A stretch of DNA of 64,000 nucleotides from NCBI RefSeq assembly GCF_014218295.1, contig NZ_AP023287.1:3472001-3536000 (forward strand). Direction: 5' to 3'. The notes beneath the pieces were generated by a model. The model saw nothing but the letters and a program-made list of their open reading frames with translations. It was not told the origin of the DNA and did not search any database. Source of the stretch: Mycolicibacterium litorale (GTDB taxonomy: Bacteria; Actinomycetota; Actinomycetes; Mycobacteriales; Mycobacteriaceae). Position numbers and translations under genes: made by a program. The number at the start of each line of letters is the position of its first letter. Position 1 is the stretch's first letter. This document shows, in pieces, positions 41,435-50,400 of this stretch.

Positions 41435-42168
41435 CCGCCGCTCACCAGCGCCGCGACCTCGTCGAGATGATCGTCGAGGTAGAAGTGGCCGCCTTCGAAC
41501 GTCGACAGTGTGAAGCGGCCCGTGGTGTGCGACGCCCAGCGCTGCGACCACTGCGGGCTGATCCGATGGTCGCGGTCACCGCGCAGCGCGTGGATGTCGG
41601 CGTCGATCTGCTCGTCCGATCCGCAGGTGTAGCCGCTCAACGCTCGGTAGTCGGCCCGCACCGCCATGACGAGCAGCTCGACGAAGTCATCGTCCTCGAG
41701 CAGTCGCGGATCGGTGCCGCCGAGGTCGACCATGTCGGCGAGCACGTCGCGGTCGGTGCTGGGCAGGGGTGCCCCCTCGGCGACCGTCGACGGAGCCTGG
41801 CCCGCCGACGCCCACAGCGTGCGCACCGCGACGCCGTGGCGTTCGGCGACCCGCGCGAACTCGAACGCCACCACCGCGCCCATGCAGTGCCCGAACAGGT
41901 CCAGCGGACCGAGGCGGTCCCACGGCCCGGCCTCGAACAGCTGGGTGGCGAGCTCGTCGATGCTCGCGGCCGCCGGATGCCGCAGCCGTTCCGCGCGTTG
42001 CGGGTACTGCACGATATAGGTGTCGATGCCCTTGCCGGAGAACGTCTTCGCCAGCGCGCGGTAGGCCGCGGCGGCGCCACCCGCGTGCGGGAACACCACG
42101 GCCGCAGGACCACCCTCGGCAGGGAAACGTTTGACCCACGGCGCGAACTCGAGCTGCTGCGCCGTCAT
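41431..42168 (-). CDS. mbtT: Type II thioesterase MbtT
   Basis: 245 residues from ATG 42168 (ATGA with the mbtB stop). Alpha/beta hydrolase with nucleophile motif G-H-C-M-G-A (Cys where most type II thioesterases have Ser: F-G-H-C-M-G-A-V), P-H-A-G-G at the N-terminus, Asp in the G-D-R-D region and C-terminal G-G-H-F. Removes mis-loaded groups from carriers in NRPS systems. In M. tuberculosis the thioesterase is the C-terminal domain of MbtB; here it is a separate gene. The G-x-C-x-G elbow would make it a Cys thioesterase. Confidence 0.9.
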   Translation of the reverse strand: MTAQQLEFAPWVKRFPAEGGPAAVVFPHAGGAAAAYRALAKTFSGKGIDTYIVQYPQRAERLRHPAAASIDELATQLFEAGPWDRLGPLDLFGHCMGAVVAFEFARVAERHGVAVRTLWASAGQAPSTVAEGAPLPSTDRDVLADMVDLGGTDPRLLEDDDFVELLVMAVRADYRALSGYTCGSDEQIDADIHALRGDRDHRISPQWSQRWASHTTGRFTLSTFEGGHFYLDDHLDEVAALVSGG

Positions 42169-45100
42169 CGCGCCTGCGCCGACGTCGGATCGAGCGCGGA
42201 CGCCACGTCGGCGGAGTTCATGTCGGCGACTTCGAGGTAGAGCTCGGCGACGGCCTCGAGGCGGTCGCTGCCGGACTCGTGACCGACCAGCCGCTGCGCC
42301 AGGGCGCCGACGTTGCGGGCGGCGAAGATGTCGGTGACCATGACCCCCGGCGAGTCCAGCCATTCGCGGATGCGCGCGACGGTCTGGGTGGCCAGCACGG
42401 AATCGCCCCCGAGTTCGAAGAAGTCGTCGTCGACGCCGACGTTGTCGCGGTCCAGCACGGTGGCGACGATGTCGGCCAGCGCCCGCTCCAGCGCCGTGGC
42501 CGGCGCGCGGTACGTCGGTGCCTGATCCTGGGCGCGTTCGGTCATGCTGCGGGTCAGCGCCGCGGTGACGGCCCTGCGGTCGATCTTGCCGCCCACGGTG
42601 AACGGGATGGTCTCGACGAGAGCGATATGGCTCGGAACCATGTGCGGCGGAACGAGTTCGGCCATCCGGCGGGTCAGCTCCTCGACGGTCAGCCGGGGGT
42701 CCGAGGGATGGACGATCGCGGCGAGCTGTTCGGTGCGCCCGTCCCCGGGAGCGGCCAGAACGGCGGCCACGGCGGCGTCGACTCCGACGATGCGCCGCAG
42801 CGCGGCCTCGACCTCGCCCAGTTCGATGCGGTAGCCGCTGATCTTGACGCGGTGGTCGGCGCGGCCGACGAAGTCGATCTGACCGTCGGGCAGGTAGCGG
42901 ACGAGATCGCCGGTGCGGTACCAGGTCCGGCCGTCGTGGTCGACGAACCGCTCGGCCGTCAGGTCGGGGCGGCCGCGGTAGCCGCGTGCGATTCCGCGCC
43001 CGCCGACCCACAGCTCGCCGGGCACCCAGTCCGGGCAGTCCGCCCCGTCGGCCGCGACGACGCGGCAGGTGTTGTTGGGCAGCGGACGGCCGAACGGTAC
43101 GGCCGACCACCGCTCGGGCAGCTCACCCGGTTCGCAGATGGTGTTGTGGATCGCGGTCTCGGTGGCACCGCCGAGGCCGGCGAAGCGGACATTCGGTGCG
43201 GCGCTGCGCAATTCGCGCACCATCTCGGTACGCACCCAGTCACCGCCGGTGGGCACGACGCGCACCGACGGCAGCGATCCGCCGACCTGGAGCAGCATCT
43301 CCAGCCAGCCGGGCATCCAGTGCAGCACGGTGACGTGATGCTCGTTGATCATGCGTACCCAGCTGTCGGGGTCGCGGCGCTGGGCTTCGTCGACCACGAC
43401 CAGCGAGCCACCCGCGCGCAACATGCCGAACACGTCGAGAACCGACAGATCGCCCTCGAGCGTGGACAGCGCCAGGCAGCGGTCGGCGGGGCCGATCTCG
43501 AAGTGGGCGTTGATGAATTCGAGCGTGTTCATCGCGGCGGCGTGGGTGACCTCGACGCCCTTGGGTGCACCGGTCGAGCCCGAGGTGAACAGCACGTAGG
43601 CGACCTCGTCGGCTCCGATGGCTGCGGGGGTGACGTCCTCGGCGCGGGATCCGACGCGGACCGCTTCGGCGACGGTCAGCGCCGGCAGGGTGGTCGGGGC
43701 GTCGTCGCCGCACGCCAGCGCCATCCGGACGCCGGCGGTCCGCAGGATGGTCTCGGCGCGGTCGGCGGGCTGGTCGGCACCGATCGGCACGTACACCGCG
43801 CCGGCGGCGTGGATCGCCAGCAGCGCCGTCACCTGATCGGCGCACTTGGGGCCCGTCACCGCGACGGTGTCACCGGGTTTGATGCCGGCCACCTGCAGGG
43901 CTCCGGCGACCGCCAGAACCTTCTCGCGGAGGTCGGCGTAGCTCAGCGTGCCCGCCGAGCTGATCACCGCCGTCGCGTCCGGGGTGGCCGCGGCGCTGCG
44001 GAAGAAACCGTCGTGCAGGGCCTCGTCGCTGCGCTCTGCGGTGGTGTCGAGTGCGGTGCGCACCGCCAGCTGTGCCGGCGGCACCGCGGGAGGATCGACG
44101 GCGTCCCACGCGGCGTCGTCGGTGGCGAGCCGCTGCAGTTCGGCGAGCTGGTAGGCGAACATTGCGTCGATGGCCCCGGGGCGGAACGCCTCTTCGCGCA
44201 CGTCCCAGTTGACCAGCAGACCACCGTCGAACGGGGTGACCTGCGAGTCGAGCAGCACCTGTGGACCCTGGGAGATGTGCCAGACCGGGGTGCCGAACTG
44301 GTCGGTGACGTCGCCGGCGAACAGGTCGCCGAGGCCGAGCGCACTGGTGAACACGAACGGCGCCAACGTCGGGGTGCCGTGGTGGCGGCTCAGGTCGCGC
44401 AACACCGACAGACCCGAGTACGTGGAGTGGGCGGCGGAGGTGTGTAGTGCCTCCTGCATCACCCGCGCACGCTGCGCCGGGGTGTGTGCCGCCGTGAAGT
44501 CGACGTCGAGCATCAGAGACGACGAGAAGTCGCCGACCAGTCTGTCGACGTCGGGGTGGAACGGTTCACGACCGAACATCGGCAGGTTGAGCAGGAAGTG
44601 GCGGCTCGTCGACCAGCGGGCCAGCGTCCCGGCGTACGACGCGGCGAACGCCATGGCGGGAGTGATGCCGCGTTTGCGGGCGGCCGCGTAGAGACCGTCG
44701 CGGGTGTGGGCGTCGAGGAACTGCCAACGCCGGGTGCCGCGGCGAGGGTTGCGTTGTTCGGCGCGCGGAACCAGCGGCAGCGCAGGCGGTTCCGGCAGGT
44801 GCGGGATGCGCTCGGCCCACCAGCGGCGGTCCTCGTCCGCGGCCGGGGGCGGTGTCGCGGTGAGGGCGCTGCGGTATTCGCGGTAGGTGTACTGCAGTTC
44901 GGGCAGCTGCACACCGCGGTAGAGCGCGGCGAGGTCGGCCATGAAGTTGCGGTAGCTGACGGCGTCGGCGGCCTGCATGTCGAGGTCGACGTGCAGCCGG
45001 GTCCGCCCGCCGGGCAGCAGGGTCAGCGCCAGCTCGAGCACCTCACCCTCGAGCATCTGATGGGATTTGGTGTCACGGATGACTTCCAACTGCTCCTCGG

Positions 45101-45650
45101 CGGCGGCGATGTCCAGATCGCGGAGGTCGGTGAGCTTGACCGGCAGGGTGCGGTCGCTGATCCGCTGCATACCGTCGCCGAGGATCTCGACGCGCAGCAT
45201 GGGGTGGCGCGCGGCGAGGGCGGCGGCCGCGGCGCGCAGCCGTTCGGGGTCGACGCCGGCGCCGTCGAATTCGACGTAGAGGTGTGCGGCCACCCCGCCG
45301 AGTTCGGTGAGTTCGTTGCGTCCGACCCACAGTGCGTGCTGGATCGGCGCGAGCGGGAACGGCGCGTCCGGATCCCGCGCGCCGGTGTCGGCCGCTGCCA
45401 CGGGTTCCTCGGCCGTGGTGTGCTCACCGACGAGCTGTGCCCACGCCGCCACGGTCGGGTTCGCCGCCATCGCCGCGAAACGCACGTCGATGCCCTGCTT
45501 CCGCCAGCGGCCGGACAGTGACATCATGCGAATCGAGTCGAGGCCGGAGGCGATGAGGTCGGCATTCGGATCGAGCTCGGATTCGTCGATACCGAGAAGT
45601 TCTGCAACCTCGGCGCGCACGGACTGTGAACTCGTCACAACGGCCTCCAC
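42165..45650 (-). CDS. mbtB: Mycobactin NRPS MbtB (aryl carrier, cyclisation, adenylation)
   Basis: 1161 residues from GTG 45650 (GGAGG 7 bases upstream; a second GTG at 45638 also has an RBS). Domains: aryl carrier (Ser 39 in S-G-L-D-S-I-R-M-M), cyclisation domain with D-M-Q-A-A-D-A-V-S fitting D-x4-D-x2-S, adenylation (F-T-S-G-S-T-G-A-P-K-G, Y-R-T-G-D-L), and carrier (E-L-G-G-D-S-V-L-A). Accepts the aryl acid from MbtA, adds Ser or Thr and cyclises it to the oxazoline ring that binds iron. Lacks the fused C-terminal thioesterase of the M. tuberculosis protein. First gene of the eight-gene operon. Confidence 0.96.
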   Translation of the reverse strand: MEAVVTSSQSVRAEVAELLGIDESELDPNADLIASGLDSIRMMSLSGRWRKQGIDVRFAAMAANPTVAAWAQLVGEHTTAEEPVAAADTGARDPDAPFPLAPIQHALWVGRNELTELGGVAAHLYVEFDGAGVDPERLRAAAAALAARHPMLRVEILGDGMQRISDRTLPVKLTDLRDLDIAAAEEQLEVIRDTKSHQMLEGEVLELALTLLPGGRTRLHVDLDMQAADAVSYRNFMADLAALYRGVQLPELQYTYREYRSALTATPPPAADEDRRWWAERIPHLPEPPALPLVPRAEQRNPRRGTRRWQFLDAHTRDGLYAAARKRGITPAMAFAASYAGTLARWSTSRHFLLNLPMFGREPFHPDVDRLVGDFSSSLMLDVDFTAAHTPAQRARVMQEALHTSAAHSTYSGLSVLRDLSRHHGTPTLAPFVFTSALGLGDLFAGDVTDQFGTPVWHISQGPQVLLDSQVTPFDGGLLVNWDVREEAFRPGAIDAMFAYQLAELQRLATDDAAWDAVDPPAVPPAQLAVRTALDTTAERSDEALHDGFFRSAAATPDATAVISSAGTLSYADLREKVLAVAGALQVAGIKPGDTVAVTGPKCADQVTALLAIHAAGAVYVPIGADQPADRAETILRTAGVRMALACGDDAPTTLPALTVAEAVRVGSRAEDVTPAAIGADEVAYVLFTSGSTGAPKGVEVTHAAAMNTLEFINAHFEIGPADRCLALSTLEGDLSVLDVFGMLRAGGSLVVVDEAQRRDPDSWVRMINEHHVTVLHWMPGWLEMLLQVGGSLPSVRVVPTGGDWVRTEMVRELRSAAPNVRFAGLGGATETAIHNTICEPGELPERWSAVPFGRPLPNNTCRVVAADGADCPDWVPGELWVGGRGIARGYRGRPDLTAERFVDHDGRTWYRTGDLVRYLPDGQIDFVGRADHRVKISGYRIELGEVEAALRRIVGVDAAVAAVLAAPGDGRTEQLAAIVHPSDPRLTVEELTRRMAELVPPHMVPSHIALVETIPFTVGGKIDRRAVTAALTRSMTERAQDQAPTYRAPATALERALADIVATVLDRDNVGVDDDFFELGGDSVLATQTVARIREWLDSPGVMVTDIFAARNVGALAQRLVGHESGSDRLEAVAELYLEVADMNSADVASALDPTSAQAR

Positions 45651-45670
45651 CGCGTTTCCTCCAAGTCAAC

Positions 45671-45704
45671 GTAGGCTGCCCTAACTTCAGGAAGGCTATC
45701 CTAT
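45671..45704. promoter_or_regulatory. Two overlapping IdeR-type iron boxes in the mbtA-mbtB promoter
   Basis: Box 1, GTAGGCTGCCCTAACTTCA (45671-45689), fits the IdeR consensus at 13 of 19 positions; box 2, TTCAGGAAGGCTATCCTAT (45686-45704), at 14 of 19. They lie in the 99-base divergent gap between mbtB and mbtA. TATATT at 45702-45707 is a plausible -10 for mbtA. Single boxes are weak, but tandem sites at this promoter are known in M. tuberculosis. Confidence 0.65.
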
Positions 45705-45749
45705 ATTCAAGGAGTCGAACACTCCTACCCAGAGGGGCCTTTCCGCGCC

Positions 45750-47399
45750 ATGAGCACCGGATTCCAGAACCTGCAGAGCGACCTCGCCGACGGTTTCGTA
45801 CCCTTCCCCGACGACCGCGCCGAGGAGTACCGGCGGGCGGGCTACTGGGCCGGGCGTCCGCTGGAGTCGCTCCTGCTCGACGCGGCGCAGCAGCGGCCCG
45901 ACCACCCCGCGGTCGTCGACGTCGACGAATCCCTCAGCTACGCCGAGTTGGTGCGCCGCGCCGACGCCGCCGCGGCCGCCATCGCCGGACTCGGCATCCG
46001 GCCCGGGGACCGCGTGCTGTTGCAGTTGCCCAATTCCGTGCGGTTCGCCGTCGCGTTCTTCGGGCTGCTCAGGGCGGGCGCGGTTCCGGTGATGTGCCTG
46101 CCGGGGCACCGCACCGCAGAGCTCGGGCACTTCGCCGACGTCAGTGGCGCGGTGGCCATGGTGATCCCCGACGAGGTCGGCGGTTTCGACTACCGCGAGA
46201 TGGCGGCCCAGCTGACCGCGGACCGGCCCGGCCTTCGGCACGTCATCGTCGACGGCGACGCGGGCCCGTACACGTCGTGGACGGCGCTGGTCGACGGTGG
46301 CGGCGCACCACCGGAGCGCGCACCGGTCGACACGTCCCTGCCCGCGCTGCTGCTGGTGTCCGGTGGGACCACCGGGCTGCCCAAGCTGATCCCCCGCACC
46401 CACGACGACTACGTCTACACCGCGGTGTCGAGTGCGCAGGCCTGCCACGTCAGCGCCGACGACGTCTATCTGGTGGCGCTGCCGGCCGGCCACAACTTCC
46501 CGCTCGCATGCCCCGGGATGCTGGGCGCGATGACCGTCGGGGCGACGACGGTGTTCACCGCCGATCCCAGCCCGGAGGCAGCGTTCGCGCTCATCGACAA
46601 GCACAAGGTGACCGTCACCGGGCTGGTCAACGCGCTCGGCAAGCTGTGGGCGCAGGCCTGCGAGTGGGAACCGGTGCTGCCGACGTCGCTGCGGCTGGTG
46701 CAGGTGGGTGGCTCGCGGATGAGCCCGGAGGAGGCGCGGTTCATCCTCGACCGGCTGACCCCCGGACTCTCGCAGATCTTCGGGATGGCCGAGGGCATGC
46801 TGAACTTCACCCGGCCGGGCGATCCGGTCGACGTCGTGGTGCACACCCAGGGCCGGCCGGTGTCACCGCACGACGAGATGCGGGTGGTCGACGAGAACGG
46901 TGACGAGGTCGCGCCCGGCGACGAGGGTGAACTGCTGGTGCGCGGGCCCTACACGCTCAACGGGTACTACCGGGCCGACGAGGCGAACGCCCGCTCGTTC
47001 AGCCCCGACGGTTTCTACCGCACCGGGGACCGGGTCCGGATCTTCGCCGACGGCCCGTTGGCGGGCAACGTCGAGGTCACCGGTCGCATCAAGGACGTCA
47101 TCCACCGCGGCGGCGAGACCGTCTCGGCGACCGATCTCGAAGACCACCTGCTCACCCACCCCGGGATCTACTCCGCGGCGGCGGTCGCGTTGCCCGACGA
47201 CTATCTCGGCGAGAAGATCTGTGCCGCTGTGGTTTTCCGCGGCAAGCCGCTCACGCTCGCCGAGCTCAACGCGTTCCTCGACGAGCGCGGGGCATCCACG
47301 CACGCCCGGCCCGACGTGCTGGTGCCGATGCCGTCGCTGCCGTTGACCGCGGTCGGCAAGGTCGACAAGAAGAAGATCATGGCCCAGCTGACGGCCTGA
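45750..47399 (+). CDS. mbtA: Aryl acid AMP ligase MbtA
   Basis: 549-residue stand-alone adenylation enzyme that activates an aryl acid to its adenylate and loads MbtB. ATP motif [20 protein letters not shown], catalytic Lys near the C-terminus (G-K-V-D-K-K). Aryl pocket residues Asn 249, Phe 250 and Cys 254 (G-H-N-F-P-L-A-C) are those of salicylate-specific MbtA, but residue 291 is Gly (V-T-V-T-G-L-V) where M. tuberculosis MbtA and B. subtilis DhbE have Ala (core position 278). That would make room for a substituent such as a ring methyl. Divergent from mbtB under shared iron boxes. Confidence 0.95.
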   Translation: MSTGFQNLQSDLADGFVPFPDDRAEEYRRAGYWAGRPLESLLLDAAQQRPDHPAVVDVDESLSYAELVRRADAAAAAIAGLGIRPGDRVLLQLPNSVRFAVAFFGLLRAGAVPVMCLPGHRTAELGHFADVSGAVAMVIPDEVGGFDYREMAAQLTADRPGLRHVIVDGDAGPYTSWTALVDGGGAPPERAPVDTSLPALLLVSGGTTGLPKLIPRTHDDYVYTAVSSAQACHVSADDVYLVALPAGHNFPLACPGMLGAMTVGATTVFTADPSPEAAFALIDKHKVTVTGLVNALGKLWAQACEWEPVLPTSLRLVQVGGSRMSPEEARFILDRLTPGLSQIFGMAEGMLNFTRPGDPVDVVVHTQGRPVSPHDEMRVVDENGDEVAPGDEGELLVRGPYTLNGYYRADEANARSFSPDGFYRTGDRVRIFADGPLAGNVEVTGRIKDVIHRGGETVSATDLEDHLLTHPGIYSAAAVALPDDYLGEKICAAVVFRGKPLTLAELNAFLDERGASTHARPDVLVPMPSLPLTAVGKVDKKKIMAQLTA

Positions 47400-47404
47400 G
47401 GAGC

Positions 47405-47464
47405 CGCGTTCGTGACCAGACGGCGGAAAACGGCCCGGATTCCCGCCCTCCGGTCACGAACGCG
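47405..47464. terminator. Hairpin between mbtA and the convergent PKS gene
   Basis: A perfect 13-bp outer stem (CGCGTTCGTGACC, 47405-47417, with 47452-47464) encloses 34 nt that hold an inner GGCGG/CCGCC pairing. It begins 5 bases past the mbtA stop and ends 13 bases before the PKS stop, so it may end both transcripts. Confidence 0.65.
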
Positions 47465-47477
47465 AGCGCCCCGCGTC

Positions 47478-50400
47478 TCAGGCGGCCGAATCGTCCTGGG
47501 CTGCCAGCAGTTCGGCGATCCGCTCACTCACCGCCGCGGCCGTGGGGTACTCCCACAGCAGCGTCGGCGGCAGGGCGAGCCCGGTCTGCTTCTCCAGCTG
47601 ACGCCGCAGCGACACGGTCATGATCGAGTCGACGCCGATCTCCACCAGCGGCAGCCGGACGTCGACATCGTCGGGGGCGCAACCGAGTTCCGAGGCCACC
47701 GCGGTGAGCACCTGTCGCGCCGCCCATTGCGCGACGTCCAGGTCGCCGCGGTCCTCGATCGCGGCGGCGGCGCTCGCATCGGCAGTCTCGGCGGGCGCGA
47801 CGTCGGCCAGGATCGGCACCGCCGCCGCGGCGGGCAGTACGGGCAGCACGACCACGTTCGCGTCGTCGTCGCGCAGCGCCGAGTCGAGCGCCCGCATGGC
47901 GTCGTCGAGGCCGACGGTGCCCATCCCGAGCGCGTCGAGTTGGGCGGCGACGAAGCCGGATGCCGACCCCATGCCCAACCCCCGCCACGCCGTCCACGCC
48001 ACGCTGGTGGTCCGGTCGCCGAGGCGGCGCCGGTGGCGGGCGAACGCGTCGAGGTAGGCGTTACCGCACGCGTACGCGCCCTGTCCGGGGAAGCCCGCGA
48101 GATAGCCGCACGACGAGAACAGCACCATCCAGTCGAGCTCACCCGGCGGGAACAGCTCATGCAGCGCGTTGAGACCGTCGACCTTCGGCCGCATCGCCGC
48201 CTGCAGGTCCTCCGGGGTCGTATTCGACAGCAGCGCACCGGCTTCCACCCCGGCGGCGTGGATGACGCCCCGCACCGGCGGCAGGTCCTCGAGTGCCGAC
48301 CGTAACGCCGCGGCGGCGCCGGGCGCTCCGACGTCGACGGCCGCCACCCGCACCGACACCCCGCGCTGCTCGAGCGCGGACACCACGGCGACGGCCTCCG
48401 AGCCGGGGTGGGCGGGCCACGCCGCGCGCGCCGGCATCCCCGACCGGGACGCCAGCACAAGCCGTCGCGCACCCAGGTCGGCCAGCCGCTGCGCCAATCG
48501 CAGACCCAGCACGCCGGTGCCGCCGGTGATCAGATAGGTGCCGGCGGGCGAACACTGCAGCGGCGCCGCGTCACCGGCGCCGGCGTGGGTCAGTCGGGCG
48601 GCGTACGCGACACCGTCGCGGACCACCACCACACCGTGACCGGCGAGCGCGTTCAGCGCCCGCACGGGGAGCCGCTCACCGGTGACGTCGAGGACCCCGC
48701 CCCACAGCTGCGGGTGTTCGGCGGCGGCGACCCGGGCCATCCCCCACAGCGGGGCGTGCGCAGGGTTGAGGCCTTCGTGGACGTCGGCGGTGAGGACCCA
48801 CAGACGGGCCTGGCTTCCGGACGCGTCCAGGTGTTGCAGGGTGCGCAGCACGAGTTCGGCCGACGCCTGCGGGCTGTCGTCGGCGCGCGGCAGGACCAGC
48901 ACCACCGCACCTGGCGTGAGTGCGCCGAATTCCGTTGACTCGCCGACCGTCCGGTGTGGGACGCCGGCTTCGCCGAGGTCGCGGGCGACGAAGTCGACCG
49001 TCGCCTCGTCGCCGCCGACGACGGCCACCTCGGTGGGCGGCGCGGTGTCGGGCCAGTCGACCGGATGCCACGCCACGTGGTGCAGCAGGCGCACGGTGTC
49101 GCGGCCGCTGGGATTCTCGAGCTCCTCGAACGCCATACCGGTCAACGACACCGACACCGTCCCGGACTCCTCGGCCAGCACCACGTCGGTGACGGTCCCC
49201 GCGTCGCGGCGGCGCACATGCAGCAGGGCGACGGCGGGCGGCTTGTCGTGGACGTGCACCCGTTCGATACGGGCGGGCATCCGTAGCCGCGGCGGGCCGT
49301 CGAAGATCGTGGACGCCGCCGACGTCGCCGCGTCGAGGAGTCCCGCCCACGTCGCCGGTGTGGAACCGTCGGCGTCGGCCGCCACCCGCGCGAACAGTTC
49401 ACCGTCGCCGCGGTGCAGTTCGAGCACCTGCCAGCCGAAGCCCATCGCCGCCACCCCGAGTGTCGCGAGCGTGTCGACCACGTGCGTCGACGGCAGCGAC
49501 TCGGTGCAGCGTGAGCGGATCTCGTCCTCGTCGAGGACGGTCAACGCCGCCTCACCGCCGGGCGCGGCCAGCGCCGTGCAGTGGGTCAGCCAGCCGCCTT
49601 CGGCCTCGTCGTCGACCAGCCGGGACGCCAGCGCCAGTGAGCGGTCCTGTGACACCACCTGGATGTCGCGCGCCCGGCCGGGCGGCACAGGGGTCCGCAG
49701 CCGCACGTCGGCCAGATCGGTGCCCGCGGCGGTGAGGAAGGTGTTGAGCAGCACCGCCGCCGGCACGATCTCCGTGCCCTGCACCGGATGGTCACCGGGA
49801 TAGGGACGCGTCGAGGAGTCCAGGCGCGTCTGCCACACCCGGGCCGGAACGGCGCCGGTCACCTCCATCAGGCCGCCGAGCAGCGTATGCGATTCCGGTT
49901 CGTGCACGCCACGGCCGCCGGGCGGCGCGGTGGGGGTGCGCCAGTGCGTACGGTGCACCCACTGCGTACCCGGAAGATCTGTCGCCCACGGAGTTTCGGT
50001 TCTCACACCGGGATCGACGGGTGCGCCGTGGCAGTACAGGGCGGCGACGGCGACGGCGAGTGCGGGGCGCTCGGGTTGCTCGCGGCGCAGCACGGGCACC
50101 ACCGCGTGGTCGCCGATTCCCAGGTGGCTCAGCGTCTCGGCGATGGAGTGGGCCACGACCGGGTGGGCGGACACCTCGAGGAAGAGCCGGTGACCGTCCT
50201 CGGCCGCGGCGCTGACGGCTTCGGCGAAGCGCACCCGGCCGCGCAGGTTGGCCACCCAGTAGTCCGGGTCCCGCGGCGCGTCCGAGCGCGGATCGGCCAG
50301 TGCGGTGGTGTAGAGCGGCACGGCCGGCGGTGTCGACGGCCCGAGTCCTGCGGTGAGAGCGGCCAACTCGGCGGTGAGGGCGTCCATCGCCGGGCTGTGG

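Noticed and set aside
45636..45638. Alternative mbtB start at GTG 45638
   Set aside because: Also has an RBS, but GTG 45650 gives an N-terminus closer in length to M. tuberculosis MbtB; kept as an option only.
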